Program-made: the position numbers and the translations under genes
Notes under the pieces: generated by a model
Databases searched by the model: none
What the model saw: only the letters and a program-made list of their open reading frames with translations
Told to the model about the DNA's origin: nothing
Shown here: positions 10,944 through 20,742 of the stretch, one piece after another
Position numbering within the stretch: position 1 is the stretch's first letter
How the letters are laid out: every line of letters begins with the position of its first letter
From: Grimontia hollisae CIP 101886
Lineage (GTDB): Bacteria > Pseudomonadota > Gammaproteobacteria > Enterobacterales > Vibrionaceae
Direction of reading: 5' to 3'
Assembly: GCF_000176515.1 (NCBI RefSeq)
Contig: NZ_ADAQ01000011.1
Location: forward strand, 744,001 to 808,000
Length of the DNA: 64,000 nucleotides

Positions 10944-11456
10944 TTATTCCGCTTCAGCCTGCGGCTTTTTTGAGGCAATCACGCTTTCCAACACAATCAA
11001 CCCCGCTCCCACCACGATCGCGGTATCGGCAAGGTTGAACGCCGGCCAGTGGTTGCTCCCGAGATAAAAGTCGAGAAAATCGACCACAAAACCATGCACC
11101 AGGCGATCAAACAGATTGCCAATCGCACCGCCAATCACCAACGCATAGGCAATGTTCAGGATCCGGTTACTGGCAGGCGTTGAACGCATCCAGTACATCA
11201 GCAAGCCTGATACACTCAGGGCAATGATGGCAAAAAACCAGCGCTGCCAGCCGCCAGCATCACTCAGAAAACTGAATGCGGCACCATAATTATGGACATA
11301 CAGCAGGTTAAAAAACGGCAATATCTCGATGCGGTTTGGCCAGCCATACCCCATCGTATTCATCACCAGCAATTTACTGCCGATATCCAGCACGAACACC
11401 AGAAGCGCCAGCCACAGCCAGCGCAGTCCTGATTGTTTCGCTGTCAGATCTTTCAT
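10944..11456 (-). CDS. lspA: Lipoprotein signal peptidase (signal peptidase II)
   Basis: Inner-membrane aspartyl protease that removes signal peptides from diacylated prolipoproteins. Four hydrophobic segments are visible. The catalytic aspartates are Asp117 in [16 protein letters not shown] and Asp144 in FNLADTAIV, the two signature motifs of family A8. Length is 170 residues. It starts 22 bases after ileS stops. The Lgt enzyme acting one step earlier in lipoprotein maturation is encoded about 12 kb away in this window. Confidence 0.97.
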   Translation of the reverse strand: MKDLTAKQSGLRWLWLALLVFVLDIGSKLLVMNTMGYGWPNRIEILPFFNLLYVHNYGAAFSFLSDAGGWQRWFFAIIALSVSGLLMYWMRSTPASNRILNIAYALVIGGAIGNLFDRLVHGFVVDFLDFYLGSNHWPAFNLADTAIVVGAGLIVLESVIASKKPQAEAE

Positions 11457-11478
11457 CCAGCTTTCCTATCGTTGCTCA

Positions 11479-14307
11479 TTACGCGAACTGGCGCGTTTCG
11501 CCTTCGCCATCGATGTTGCTCACGCAACGGCCACAAATGGTTTTGTGACCATCGATGGTGCCCACATCTGCAACATGGTGCCAGCAACGCTCGCACTTCT
11601 CAGCGCCAGACTTGGCAACAGCAACAGACAAGCCATCAACATCGGTTGCTACCGCCACTTCCGGTGCACTGTCAGTCGCAACAACGTCGGCTTTCGAGGT
11701 CAGCAGCACGAAGCGAAGCTCATTGCCCATTGCCTGCAGTTTGGCTGCAAACTCAGGTTTGGCATAAAGCGTCACTTCTGCTTCCAGTGAACCACCGATG
11801 GTCTTTTCGTTACGCGCTGATTCCAGCACCTTATTCACTGCACCACGTACGCGAAGCAATTCAGCCCAGAATGCGTTGTTCAGTTGTTCGTCTTCGCCGA
11901 GACCGAACAGACCGTCATACCACACTTCAGTGAACACGAACTTGTTGCGCTTGCCTGGCATTTCATTCCAGATTTCATCCGCCGTAAACGACATGATTGG
12001 CGCCATCCAGCGAACCAGTGCTTCTACGATATGGAACAGTGCGGTCTGGCAGCTTCGGTGTGCATGGGCACCTGCTTTTGCGGTGTACTGACGATCTTTG
12101 ATGATGTCGAGATAGAACGAGCCCATCTCTACCGAACAGAACTGCATCAGGCGCTGTGTCACTGCGTGGAAGTTGCATTCATCGTATGCTTTGATGATCT
12201 CTTCCTGTGCTTCCAGCGCTTTGCCGACTGCCCAGCGGTCTGCTACCACCAGATCTTCTGCTGCCACCAGATCCGTTTCCGGATTGAACCCGTTCAGGTT
12301 TGCCAGCAGGAAACGTGCAGTGTTGCGGATACGGCGGTATGCATCAGCGCTGCGCTTGAGAATTTCATCAGAAACGGTCATCTCACCGGTGTAGTCAGTC
12401 GATGCTACCCACAGGCGCAGGATGTCACCACCCAGCTTGTTCATCACGTCCTGAGGCGAAATCACGTTACCGATAGATTTCGACATCTTGCGACCCTGAC
12501 CATCAACTGTGAAGCCGTGGGTCAGAACCTGCTTGTACGGTGCATGGTTTTTAATCGCTACCGATGTCATCAGGGACGACTGGAACCAGCCACGGTGTTG
12601 GTCAGAACCTTCCAGATACATGTCTGCTTCCTGACCGGCAAACTCTTCACGCTGATTAACCACTGCGTAGTGCGTCGCACCAGAGTCAAACCATACATCC
12701 AGGGTATCCAGCACTTTCTCGTAATTTGCCGCTTCTGCGCCAAGCAGCTCTTCGGGATCGAGATCCCACCACGCCTGGATGCCGGATTGCTCCACTTTCT
12801 GTGCTACTTTTTCAATCAGCTCAACCGTGTCAGGATGCAATTCTGCCGTTTCTTTGTGAACGAACAGAGCAATAGGCACACCCCAGGTACGCTGACGGGA
12901 GATACACCAGTCAGGACGGCCTTCCACCATCGCTTCAATGCGGTTTTGGCCCCACTCAGGGATCCATTGTACGTTTTTGATCTCTTCCAGCGCCTTGGCA
13001 CGCAGGCCTGCTTTCTCCATCGAGATAAACCACTGCGGAGTTGCTCGGAAGATGATGGGCGTTTTATGGCGCCAACAATGTGGGTAACTGTGCTCATAAG
13101 CGTGGTAGTGCAACAACGCATCGTGTGCTTTCAGCACGTCCACAACATTGTCGTTGGCTTTCAGCACGTGTTGGCCAGCAAACAATTCGGTGTCTGGCAG
13201 ATAAACACCGTTGCTACCTACAGGGTTCGCCACTTCAAGGTTGTATTTCTGGCCAACCGCGAAGTCTTCCTGACCATGGCCAGGTGCGGTGTGAACCACA
13301 CCGGTACCGGATTCGGTCGTCACGTGATCGCCCAGGATCACAGGAACATCGAAGCTGTAGAATGGATGGTGAAAGCGCAGCAGTTCCAGCGCGTCACCTT
13401 TACAGAAGCCGAGGTTATGGAAGTGCTCAATACCGGCACGGTCCATCACATCTTTCGCTAACTCTGATGCCATAATCAAGCGGCGTGGTGTGTCACCTTC
13501 GACCTGAACCAGTACGTACTCCAGATGATCAGACACAGCGACAGCGCGGTTAGCCGGCAAGGTCCAAGGCGTGGTGGTCCAGATAACGATAGACACATCA
13601 CCCTGGCCTTCATGGCCTTCTTTCAGGTTGAATTTAGACAGCACCGCCGCCTCATCAACCGCGCGGAACATCACGTCAATCGATGGCGATACCTTGTTAT
13701 AGTACTCCACCTCGGCCTCTGCCAGCGCAGAACCACAGTCTGTACACCAGTGAACAGGCTTGAAGCCTTTGTGCAGGTGGCCATTACCGGCGATTTTGCC
13801 CAGTGCACGGATGATGTTGGCTTCAGTGTCGAAGTCCATGGTCAGGTATGGCTTGTCCCATTCACCCAGTACACCCAGGCGTTTAAAGTCCGCCTTCTGG
13901 CCTTCAACTTGCTGCGCTGCGTACTCACGGCATTTTTTGCGAAATTCAGCCGCGGACACTTTCTGACCTGGCTTGCCAACTTTTTTCTCAACCATCAGTT
14001 CAATAGGCAGGCCGTGACAGTCCCAACCGGGTACGTAGGGTGCGTCGAAGTCCGAAAGGGTTTTGGACTTGATAATAATGTCTTTAAGAATTTTGTTTAC
14101 GGAGTGACCAATATGAATATTGCCGTTTGCATACGGAGGGCCGTCATGCAGGATGAAAGATTTTTTGCCTTTCTTCGCTTTACGGATTTCACCGTAAAGA
14201 TCTTCGTCATACCAGCGCTTGAGCATCTGTGGCTCACGCTGTGCAAGATTACCTCGCATCGGAAACGCGGTTTCCGGCAGGTTTAAGGTATCTTTAAAGT
14301 CACTCAT
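11479..14307 (-). CDS. ileS: Isoleucyl-tRNA synthetase
   Basis: Class I aminoacyl-tRNA synthetase with editing activity. The HIGH motif is at residues 65-68 ([10 protein letters not shown]) and the KMSKS motif ([10 protein letters not shown]) is near residue 600. The CP1 editing domain lies between them ([18 protein letters not shown] and [16 protein letters not shown]). The C-terminal zinc-binding knuckle is CERCWHH with CGRCVSN. Length is 942 residues (E. coli 938), the bacterial zinc-containing type. It is expressed with ribF upstream (33 bases) and lspA downstream. Confidence 0.98.
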   Translation of the reverse strand: MSDFKDTLNLPETAFPMRGNLAQREPQMLKRWYDEDLYGEIRKAKKGKKSFILHDGPPYANGNIHIGHSVNKILKDIIIKSKTLSDFDAPYVPGWDCHGLPIELMVEKKVGKPGQKVSAAEFRKKCREYAAQQVEGQKADFKRLGVLGEWDKPYLTMDFDTEANIIRALGKIAGNGHLHKGFKPVHWCTDCGSALAEAEVEYYNKVSPSIDVMFRAVDEAAVLSKFNLKEGHEGQGDVSIVIWTTTPWTLPANRAVAVSDHLEYVLVQVEGDTPRRLIMASELAKDVMDRAGIEHFHNLGFCKGDALELLRFHHPFYSFDVPVILGDHVTTESGTGVVHTAPGHGQEDFAVGQKYNLEVANPVGSNGVYLPDTELFAGQHVLKANDNVVDVLKAHDALLHYHAYEHSYPHCWRHKTPIIFRATPQWFISMEKAGLRAKALEEIKNVQWIPEWGQNRIEAMVEGRPDWCISRQRTWGVPIALFVHKETAELHPDTVELIEKVAQKVEQSGIQAWWDLDPEELLGAEAANYEKVLDTLDVWFDSGATHYAVVNQREEFAGQEADMYLEGSDQHRGWFQSSLMTSVAIKNHAPYKQVLTHGFTVDGQGRKMSKSIGNVISPQDVMNKLGGDILRLWVASTDYTGEMTVSDEILKRSADAYRRIRNTARFLLANLNGFNPETDLVAAEDLVVADRWAVGKALEAQEEIIKAYDECNFHAVTQRLMQFCSVEMGSFYLDIIKDRQYTAKAGAHAHRSCQTALFHIVEALVRWMAPIMSFTADEIWNEMPGKRNKFVFTEVWYDGLFGLGEDEQLNNAFWAELLRVRGAVNKVLESARNEKTIGGSLEAEVTLYAKPEFAAKLQAMGNELRFVLLTSKADVVATDSAPEVAVATDVDGLSVAVAKSGAEKCERCWHHVADVGTIDGHKTICGRCVSNIDGEGETRQFA

Positions 14308-14340
14308 TGATTGTTCATTCCGTATATGGACGTTTAGACA

Positions 14341-15282
14341 TTATTTCATATCATGCCCAGCCAGCCACGCACGCGCTGTCTGGGCATCAATTTCGATTTG
14401 GGCTTTCAGCTCATCAAGCGAGCTGAACTTCATTTCGTCGCGCAGCTTGTGGAGAAGCTGCACTTCAATTTGACGACCGTAGAGATCTTTCTCCAGGTCA
14501 AACAGGTGTACTTCCAGTTGTTGGCGTACCCCGTTGACGGTAGGGCGCGTACCGACATTCGCCACGCCTCCCAGCCACTGTCCGCTTTCTATGCCGCCAA
14601 CACGAACCACATAAACACCTGACACCGGGGATACCCGGCGTTTTAATGGCACATTGGCTGTAGGAAAACCGATAGTACGCCCCAGCTTCTTACCGTGGGA
14701 AACCCGGCCACTGATGCTGTAAGGTCGCCCCAACATTTGCTCGGCTTCATACTGTTGTCCGGCGGCCAGTACTTCACGAATTGCTGTGCTGCTGACACGC
14801 TGCTCAGACACAGTGAAGCTGTCGGTGCTGACCACTTCAAAACCGGCCAATACAGCCTGACTTTGCAAATAAGAAAAATCGCCCTGACGCCTTGCGCCAA
14901 AGCGGAAATCATCGCCAACCACGAGAAACTTAACACCCAATTGTTCAGCCAACAAGCGATGAACAAAGTCATGGGGGGTAATGGCAGCGAATTTGGCGTT
15001 AAAATTCACCATGACAAGGCGTTCAACACCCAATTTGGCGAGTTGAACGTACTTATCGCGTAACCTTGTGAGTCGCGCTGGCGCTTTTTCACCTGCAAAA
15101 AGCTCCCTCGGCTGGGGTTCAAACAGCATCACCGTAGGAGGTAACCCAAGTTCGCCCGCTTTTTCCACTACACGGCGCAGCACCTCCTGATGACCCAGGT
15201 GGACACCGTCAAAGTTACCAATTGTCAGCACGCAACCACGGTGCCTGTCGCGGATGTTATGGATACCCCGAATCAATTCCAT
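14341..15282 (-). CDS. ribF: Bifunctional riboflavin kinase / FAD synthetase
   Basis: Converts riboflavin to FMN and then FAD. The N-terminal FAD-synthetase (nucleotidyltransferase) domain shows LTIGNFDGVHLGHQ and the RVSSTAIRE region. The C-terminal flavokinase domain shows GRTIGFPTANV and the LRDEMKF segment. Length is 313 residues, the usual size. It heads the ribF-ileS-lspA-fkpB-ispH series, 60 bases after murJ, and may be cotranscribed with murJ since no terminator separates them. Confidence 0.97.
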   Translation of the reverse strand: MELIRGIHNIRDRHRGCVLTIGNFDGVHLGHQEVLRRVVEKAGELGLPPTVMLFEPQPRELFAGEKAPARLTRLRDKYVQLAKLGVERLVMVNFNAKFAAITPHDFVHRLLAEQLGVKFLVVGDDFRFGARRQGDFSYLQSQAVLAGFEVVSTDSFTVSEQRVSSTAIREVLAAGQQYEAEQMLGRPYSISGRVSHGKKLGRTIGFPTANVPLKRRVSPVSGVYVVRVGGIESGQWLGGVANVGTRPTVNGVRQQLEVHLFDLEKDLYGRQIEVQLLHKLRDEMKFSSLDELKAQIEIDAQTARAWLAGHDMK

Positions 15283-15342
15283 AGCGGTAACACTGCTTTC
15301 CCCTTAAAAACCGACGGATTATATACTAATCCTGCTGTTCAA

Positions 15343-16902
15343 TCAGCCTTCCGCGCGAAGTTGGTGCGGACGCAGCCCCAAAACCACCAATGCAATGACA
15401 TAAGTACCTGCACCCGCAGCAATTAACCCTGCCAACGTATACCCACGTTGCCATAAGCTCATGGCCAGCCATTGCTCGAATGCAGGCATCAAGTAGTAAA
15501 GTACACCACCCATCAAGACAACCCCTGACACCAAGCGCAGGGTAAAGATCACTGTTTCCCGGCTCACCCGGTACACCTGTTGTTTGTGCAGCCCCCGATA
15601 CAACAGGGCAGCATTCACCAGCGCCGACAACGCCGTAGCGATCGCTAGCCCGACATACCCATAGAAGTAAGCAAAAATAAGGTTGAAGACCATATTGCTC
15701 ACCATGGCAATAATGCCGTAACGCACCGGTGTTTTGGTGTCCTGGCGGGCAAAGTAACCCGGTGCAAGTACCTTAATCAGCATAAAATTCAACAAGCCTG
15801 AGGTATAGGCAACCAACGACAGTGATGCTGCGGTTACATCATCCGCCCCAAACTCACCACGCATAAACAACACCATCAGCATCGGCTTGGCGAGCACAAT
15901 CATGCCGACCATAGCTGGCCCCCCCAATAGCAATACCATGCGCACCCCCCAGTCCATGGTGGAAGCAAAATGGCCGGCTGACTGCTCAACATGTTTCTTT
16001 GACAGTGCCGGGAGGATCACCGTGGCAATCGCAATGCCAAACAAGCCAAGCGGGAACTCCAACAGGCGATCAGAGTAATACAGCCAGCTGATTGAACCGG
16101 TAGCAAGAAAACTGGCAATAAACGTGTCGAGCAACAGGTTGATTTGACTGACAGACACACCGAACAGTGCCGGGATCATCAGGGTACGGATTTTTGCCAC
16201 GCCAGGATGCGACCAGCCCCACTTCGGGCGCACCAGCATTCCCTCACGGAAAAGAAACGGGATCTGGAAAGCGAACTGGATAAAACCGCCAAGAAAAACG
16301 CCTATTGCCAGACCGATTTCTGGCTGTGCCAGTTTGGGGGAAATCCATAGCGCCGCCGAAATCATTGCAATGTTGAGAAACACCGGTGTAAACGACGAGA
16401 CCGCAAAACGGCCAAGGGTATTGAGGATCGCCCCCGACAAGGCAACAAAGGTGATAAACCACAGGTACGGAAACGTGATTTTCAGAATAAGTGACGCCAA
16501 CTCAAACTTATGCGCCGAAGGGCCGCCGTTTACCCAATCCAGAAACCACCCCATCCCAAACAGTGCGGTGATCACCGGTGAAGCGATGACGCCTATCAGG
16601 GTCACCAGAGTCACTAACAGCCCCAACGTCCCTGATACGTAAGCAATCAGCTCCCGGGTTTTTGATTTATCTTCACTGGCCTGATATTCCGCCAGTACCG
16701 GTATAAACGCCTGTGAAAAAGCCCCTTCTGCAAAAAGACGACGCAGGAAGTTGGGGATCTTATTGGCGAAGAAGAAGACGTCTGCAGCGGCTCCCGCCCC
16801 CATCAAATTGGCTATGACCACATCACGTACCAAGCCCATTACCCGTGAAACCATGGTCATGGCACTGACAATCAATCCTGAGCGAAGTAATCGCTTTGAC
16901 AC
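15343..16902 (-). CDS. murJ: Lipid II flippase MurJ
   Basis: MOP-superfamily inner-membrane protein that moves lipid II to the periplasmic face for peptidoglycan assembly. It has many hydrophobic helices (the family has 14) and the signature segment FFFANKIPNFLRRLFAEGAFSQAF near the N-terminus (first 20 residues quoted in part). The start is assigned to GTG at 16902 (SKRLLRSG), which has an AAGGGG ribosome site six bases upstream and fits family N-termini; an ATG seven codons earlier lacks such a site. This gives 519 residues. It is divergent from rpsT. Confidence 0.95.
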   Translation of the reverse strand: MSKRLLRSGLIVSAMTMVSRVMGLVRDVVIANLMGAGAAADVFFFANKIPNFLRRLFAEGAFSQAFIPVLAEYQASEDKSKTRELIAYVSGTLGLLVTLVTLIGVIASPVITALFGMGWFLDWVNGGPSAHKFELASLILKITFPYLWFITFVALSGAILNTLGRFAVSSFTPVFLNIAMISAALWISPKLAQPEIGLAIGVFLGGFIQFAFQIPFLFREGMLVRPKWGWSHPGVAKIRTLMIPALFGVSVSQINLLLDTFIASFLATGSISWLYYSDRLLEFPLGLFGIAIATVILPALSKKHVEQSAGHFASTMDWGVRMVLLLGGPAMVGMIVLAKPMLMVLFMRGEFGADDVTAASLSLVAYTSGLLNFMLIKVLAPGYFARQDTKTPVRYGIIAMVSNMVFNLIFAYFYGYVGLAIATALSALVNAALLYRGLHKQQVYRVSRETVIFTLRLVSGVVLMGGVLYYLMPAFEQWLAMSLWQRGYTLAGLIAAGAGTYVIALVVLGLRPHQLRAEG

Positions 16903-17198
16903 CGATATCCCCTTAGAAAACAAAAGGAAGTAAACCTATCACCGTATCGCCCATAACCTCTGTGGTTATAAAACGCGAAAAGGCACCTTGAATCGCAACA
17001 AAAGCAAAGATAAGGGGCTTACTTCAGGTAAAGAATGCTGGTAGAATCTGCCGCCATATTAACCGCGATGTTCGCAGCACGCCAATCCTACGGTGAATGC
17101 GGCGGATATTTGCACAAATGAATTGACAATTCGGGTAAAACGAGGCATATTCCTCGGCCTTAAATTGTCACCGAATATAAGATTTGGGAGTTAGACCC

Positions 17199-17459
17199 TT
17201 GGCGAATATCAAATCTGCTAAGAAGCGTGCAATCCAATCTGAGAAGCGTCGCCAGCACAACGCAAGCCGTCGCTCAATGATGCGCACTTACCTGAAAAAA
17301 ACCCTTGCAGCTATCGCTGCAGGCGACAAAGAAGCGGCTACTAAAGCATTTGCTGAAGCGCAACCTATCCTGGACCGCATGGCAACTAAAGGCCTGATCC
17401 ACAAGAACAAGGCTGCTCGTCATAAAGCTGCTCTGGCTGCTCAAATCAAAGCGCTGTAA
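17199..17459 (+). CDS. rpsT: 30S ribosomal protein S20
   Basis: Primary 16S rRNA-binding protein, rich in Lys/Arg/Ala. The N-terminus [20 protein letters not shown] and the tail [13 protein letters not shown] are diagnostic. The start is TTG at 17199 with GGGAG eight bases upstream; E. coli rpsT also starts with UUG, part of its autogenous translational control. Any upstream ATG-like start would add residues absent from the family. The product has 86 residues. It is divergent from murJ and convergent with hlyU. Confidence 0.97.
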   Translation: MANIKSAKKRAIQSEKRRQHNASRRSMMRTYLKKTLAAIAAGDKEAATKAFAEAQPILDRMATKGLIHKNKAARHKAALAAQIKAL

Positions 17460-17480
17460 TAGTGCTCCGATTTGAAATAA

Positions 17481-17507
17481 AAAAACCGGCTTAATGCCGG
17501 TTTTTTT
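17481..17507 (+). terminator. Bidirectional terminator between rpsT and hlyU
   Basis: Stem AAACCGGC/GCCGGTTT with loop TTAAT and runs of seven A before and seven T after, so it functions on both strands. It lies 21 bases after rpsT and 14 bases before the convergent hlyU stop. Confidence 0.92.
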
Positions 17508-17520
17508 ATTGCTATTATTA

Positions 17521-17817
17521 CTACTTACTGCAATACAGCTGGTGTAATGTTGTCATGATAGTTTGTACTTCTACACTTTTGAGCGAGTAGTAAACCGTCT
17601 GCGCTTCTTTTCTTGTCGCCACTAAACCATCACGTCGCAACCAAGCCAGATGTTGAGATAATGCAGACTGACTGAGTTGAAGTTTCTCACTCAATGTACC
17701 GACCGACATTTCCCCTTCCAGCAAATAACAGAGTATGAAGAGTCTTCGCTCATTCGCCATGGCTTTCAGCAACTGCACAGCTTTAGGTCCAGCCTCTTGC
17801 ATCTGTGTTAATTCCAT
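17521..17817 (-). CDS. hlyU: ArsR-family winged-helix regulator, HlyU-like
   Basis: Small DNA-binding regulator of 98 residues. In vibrios HlyU relieves H-NS silencing of haemolysin/RTX toxin genes. Features include the winged-helix recognition region QLSQSALSQHLAWLRRDGLV and the wing KEAQTVYYSL. It has no ArsR metal-binding ELCVC motif. Two cysteines, Cys30 (LFILC) and Cys96 (LYCSK), match the pair reported as a thiol switch in Vibrio HlyU. It is next to nhaR and convergent with rpsT, as I recall for V. cholerae. No toxin operon is visible here, so the target is unknown. Confidence 0.88.
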   Translation of the reverse strand: MELTQMQEAGPKAVQLLKAMANERRLFILCYLLEGEMSVGTLSEKLQLSQSALSQHLAWLRRDGLVATRKEAQTVYYSLKSVEVQTIMTTLHQLYCSK

Positions 17818-17937
17818 ATTGACTGCCTGCTACAAAAATACGTCTAAAGGTTTGTTTGTGTTTATTAACTTAAGTTTATCACTGTTCAGGGCAGTCACAA
17901 TGGTTTGCATGCAAGAATGCTGCAAAGATGTTGAATA

Positions 17938-18825
17938 TTAGTGAAATAACTTACTAAAATCCGCCTCGCATATACGTTTTACCGCAGGGTGCTGAATCAT
18001 CCGTTCAGCAAAAATCACATAATATTCTTCCTTCAATGTTTCGACTTTGGCCACTTCACGGACATTGGGTAACTCCAGTACATCCGACGAGTAAAACGTG
18101 GGAGCGACAAACATGGCCTGATGGTATGAGCCAAAAGCTTTCATCAATGCCGCGTCATCAAATTCTCCCAAAATCGTAGGCGTGATCCCCTGGCTGTCAA
18201 ACCAGTGCATTAACTTACGTCCCATCGCCGTACGCGTGCTTGGGATCAACAATTTGTGCTCCTCAATCACTGCAGGAAAGCGTTTATTAGACACCTCTCC
18301 AGAGCAGAAGAAACTCATCATGCTTTCACCGATTTTGACACTGAAAAGCCCCGGATTTTGCGCAGAGCCCACCGGGCAATCCGACAGGATCATATCCAAC
18401 TTATGTTGGGCTAACTGCTCAAGAAGCAGTTCATGGGTCGACTCAAAACAACGTAGGTGAATACCTTCATCTGCGGGCAGGGCTTTTAATAATACCCGAC
18501 TCACCAAGCTTTTGGACAACGCATCGGCAACCCCAACATCAAACAGCTGGTTCTCCCGCTGGCTATAGTTCACGATATCCAGCATCTCATAGCTGAGACC
18601 AAACATTTTATCGGCATATTTGAAAACAAGCTGACCAAGTTCTGTAGGCTCAACAGTACGGCCCGCGCGTTTAGTCAATTTACCATTGAGCCGTTCTTCA
18701 AGTGCCCTGATCTGTCCTGTGACCGTTTGTGGCGTGAGAAAAAGTGCGTCTGCGGCTTTAGAGACAGAGCCTTGCTTACAGACCATCCAGAAGTAATAAA
18801 GGTGGTTATAGTTTAAATGTGACAT
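17938..18825 (-). CDS. nhaR: LysR-family transcriptional activator NhaR
   Basis: Na+-responsive activator of nhaA. The N-terminal LysR helix-turn-helix spans residues 1-60 ([20 protein letters not shown], then [16 protein letters not shown]). A substrate-binding-like domain follows, ending in [21 protein letters not shown], typical of NhaR. Length is 295 residues (E. coli 301). It lies downstream of nhaA on the same strand, as in E. coli, but separated by a small ORF and a strong hairpin. The product likely activates the nhaA promoter in the 20320-20742 gap. Confidence 0.93.
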   Translation of the reverse strand: MSHLNYNHLYYFWMVCKQGSVSKAADALFLTPQTVTGQIRALEERLNGKLTKRAGRTVEPTELGQLVFKYADKMFGLSYEMLDIVNYSQRENQLFDVGVADALSKSLVSRVLLKALPADEGIHLRCFESTHELLLEQLAQHKLDMILSDCPVGSAQNPGLFSVKIGESMMSFFCSGEVSNKRFPAVIEEHKLLIPSTRTAMGRKLMHWFDSQGITPTILGEFDDAALMKAFGSYHQAMFVAPTFYSSDVLELPNVREVAKVETLKEEYYVIFAERMIQHPAVKRICEADFSKLFH

Positions 18826-18842
18826 GTGAACTCATGGAGGAG

Positions 18843-18872
18843 AACGCCAGATGCAGGATTGCATCTGGCGTT
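18843..18872. terminator. Strong 13-bp hairpin between nhaA and nhaR
   Basis: A perfect inverted repeat: AACGCCAGATGCA (18843-18855), loop GGAT, TGCATCTGGCGTT (18860-18872). It lies 12 bases after the small ORF stop and 17 bases upstream of the nhaR ATG. There is no proper T-run on either strand (minus side CTCCTCC), so it may be a partial terminator, a processing or stability element, or a structure controlling nhaR translation. Confidence 0.55.
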
Positions 18873-18884
18873 TAAGGTTATGGC

Positions 18885-19142
18885 TTAATCTTTATGGGTC
18901 ATGGTGGATGTTTTATACCGGCCACCAGCGCGTTGTTCCAACGCCCTGCCTAAAAACGTGTCTTTATCGACATTCGATGAGCGTTCCTGCACTGCTTTTT
19001 CAACCCGTTCAGGCCGGGATTGGGTTATTTCCAATCCCGCAAGAAAGGCTTTCCACACTTCTGTAGAACTGCCGTTGAAACAGTGTGCGTATTGCTCAGA
19101 CGCTAACGCTGGCACCGTGAAAAGAACTGCGCTAATAGTCAA
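18885..19142 (-). CDS. Possible small exported protein overlapping the nhaA 3' end
   Basis: An 85-codon frame whose only plausible early start is a TTG overlapping the nhaA stop by 11 bases; an in-frame TGA lies two codons upstream. The N-terminus resembles a short signal peptide ([14 protein letters not shown], possible cleavage before EQYAHC). The mature part is polar with one cysteine and many charged residues. I recognise no family. Its position between nhaA and the hairpin suggests translational coupling to nhaA. It may instead be noncoding spacer; there is no independent ribosome site. Confidence 0.4.
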   Translation of the reverse strand: MTISAVLFTVPALASEQYAHCFNGSSTEVWKAFLAGLEITQSRPERVEKAVQERSSNVDKDTFLGRALEQRAGGRYKTSTMTHKD

Positions 19143-20319
19143 TACTCACTTTCTTCCCATCGCTGTCTTCTTCCTCATTCGATTTCGGCAACACCATACT
19201 CAGCAAGGTGTAACCGACAACAGCCGATATCGTTGAACCAATCAAGATGCCCAGCCGTGAGAAGGTAATGTAGCTTTCGTCTACACCCACAAACGCCAGC
19301 GACGAAATGAAGATGGACATGGTAAAGCCGATACCACACAACAAAGACACCGCGAAGACATGTTTAAAGTTAACATTTTCAGGCAGGCGTGCCACACCAA
19401 GTTTCACTGACACCCAACTGAAGGTAAAAATACCCAATGGCTTACCAATCATAAGGCCAAAGGCAATCCCCAATGGCAATGCATTGGTCAGGCTGTTAAA
19501 AGAAACACCTTCAAGTGACACACCTGCGTTTGCAAACGCAAAGATGGGCAGGATAAGGAAGGCCACATAGGGATGAAGGGCATGCTCAAGTTTCTTGAGC
19601 GGTGATTTACCGTCTTTGCCCCCTTCCAGCGGAATAGCAAAACCGAGTACAACACCGGCAAGTGTCGCGTGTACACCAGATTTCAACACACTGAACCACA
19701 GCACTGCACCGACCAACAGATACCACTTGGTTGATGTCACGCCTTTTGCATTCAAGAGGAAAAGTACGGCAGTTGATATAAAGGCCACAATCAGTGCCGT
19801 TACCGACAGATCGCTACTGTAAAACAGCGCAATGATCACGATTACCCCCAAATCATCAATGATAGCCAACGCCAACAGGAATACTTTCAGTGCCAGCGGG
19901 ACACGCTTACCCAGCAGCGCCATCACACCGAGGGCAAAAGCAATGTCTGTCGCAGCCGGGATTGCCCAGCCCGCTTGGGTAATTGGGTCACCGGCGTTGA
20001 AAGCCAGATAAACCAGAGCGGGGGCCAGCATACCACCTATTGCTGCAATTGCTGGGAAGATCGCTTTTTCTTTGGTATTCAGGGCCCCTTCAATCAGTTC
20101 CCTTTTTACCTCAAGCCCTATCAGTAGGAAGAAGATGGCCATCAGGCCGTCGTTGATCCAATGTGCAACAGACAAACCAGCTATGTAGCTGTGAAGCGCG
20201 CCGTCATACAATGGCTGCAAGGGTGAATTGGCAATAATGATTGCCAGAACTGCAGCAACAATCAGCACTAAACCGCCCGCTGATTCCATCTTCATAAACT
20301 GACGAATCGCATCAGTCAT
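19132..20319 (-). CDS. nhaA: Na+/H+ antiporter NhaA
   Basis: Electrogenic 2H+/1Na+ antiporter of the inner membrane, used for Na+/Li+ extrusion and alkaline pH homeostasis. There are about 12 hydrophobic segments. The ion-site aspartates are Asp155-Asp156 in [12 protein letters not shown] and Asp125 in TDIAFALGV, equivalent to E. coli Asp163/164 and Asp133. Length is 395 residues (E. coli 388). GGAG lies eight bases before the ATG. It is followed by a possible small ORF and nhaR. Confidence 0.97.
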   Translation of the reverse strand: MTDAIRQFMKMESAGGLVLIVAAVLAIIIANSPLQPLYDGALHSYIAGLSVAHWINDGLMAIFFLLIGLEVKRELIEGALNTKEKAIFPAIAAIGGMLAPALVYLAFNAGDPITQAGWAIPAATDIAFALGVMALLGKRVPLALKVFLLALAIIDDLGVIVIIALFYSSDLSVTALIVAFISTAVLFLLNAKGVTSTKWYLLVGAVLWFSVLKSGVHATLAGVVLGFAIPLEGGKDGKSPLKKLEHALHPYVAFLILPIFAFANAGVSLEGVSFNSLTNALPLGIAFGLMIGKPLGIFTFSWVSVKLGVARLPENVNFKHVFAVSLLCGIGFTMSIFISSLAFVGVDESYITFSRLGILIGSTISAVVGYTLLSMVLPKSNEEEDSDGKKVSIDY

Positions 20320-20742
20320 TTATAGCACTCCATAACATTAATTGGTCCCTACTAGTCTAGGCACCGAACATTGATAAAGAAAAATCGGTTCTTCAGAGAT
20401 TAAACATCGGAATAACCGAATCATAAAACAAAAATAGTTACTTTTTTCGCAACAAAAATCGATACCTTCGTTACAATACTCACCTTCACAGCCTGCAATA
20501 AGCGTTAACAGGGTTCAAGTGGCGATTTTCTATTCTGTACAGGCCCCTTCCACAAATACATCGTAATACAATGATTTTTAAAGAGATGAGATAAAATGAA
20601 GAGGTATTTCAGATCCTTTCCTATCGTGGGTGGTGACACAGTATCCAAACTGTCATATTAGTGAAATATTTCCTACCTAATATCCGCGACAAATTTTTCA
20701 CTGGCACAAATCTGACATTTACTTGTCACGGAGATTCCTTTT
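20320..20742. other. nhaA-Na+/Pi symporter divergent control region
   Basis: This 423-base AT-rich gap has no credible ORF. It contains an inverted repeat TCGGTT (20385-20390)/AACCGA (20414-20419) upstream of nhaA that could be part of its control region, and Pho-box-like motifs nearer the symporter gene. No NhaR site can be assigned with confidence. Confidence 0.4.
20650..20729 (+). promoter_or_regulatory. Candidate Pho-box motifs upstream of the Na+/Pi symporter gene
   Basis: CTGTCAT occurs at 20650-20656, an exact PhoB half-site, followed by a poor second half (GTGAAAT). Closer to the gene, CTGACAT and TTGTCAC (20712-20718 and 20723-20729) are spaced 11 bases apart as in a Pho box, each with one mismatch, but this copy overlaps the ribosome-site region. 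PhoB control fits a phosphate transporter but is inferred only. Confidence 0.3.

Noticed and set aside
11884-13461. 525-codon plus-strand ORF antisense to ileS
   Set aside because: Despite its length it is a reverse-frame shadow of ileS, rich in Cys/His/Phe as expected from antisense codons.
20385-20419. TCGGTT/AACCGA inverted repeat as an NhaR operator
   Set aside because: Only six-base arms with a long spacer; too weak to assign to NhaR.
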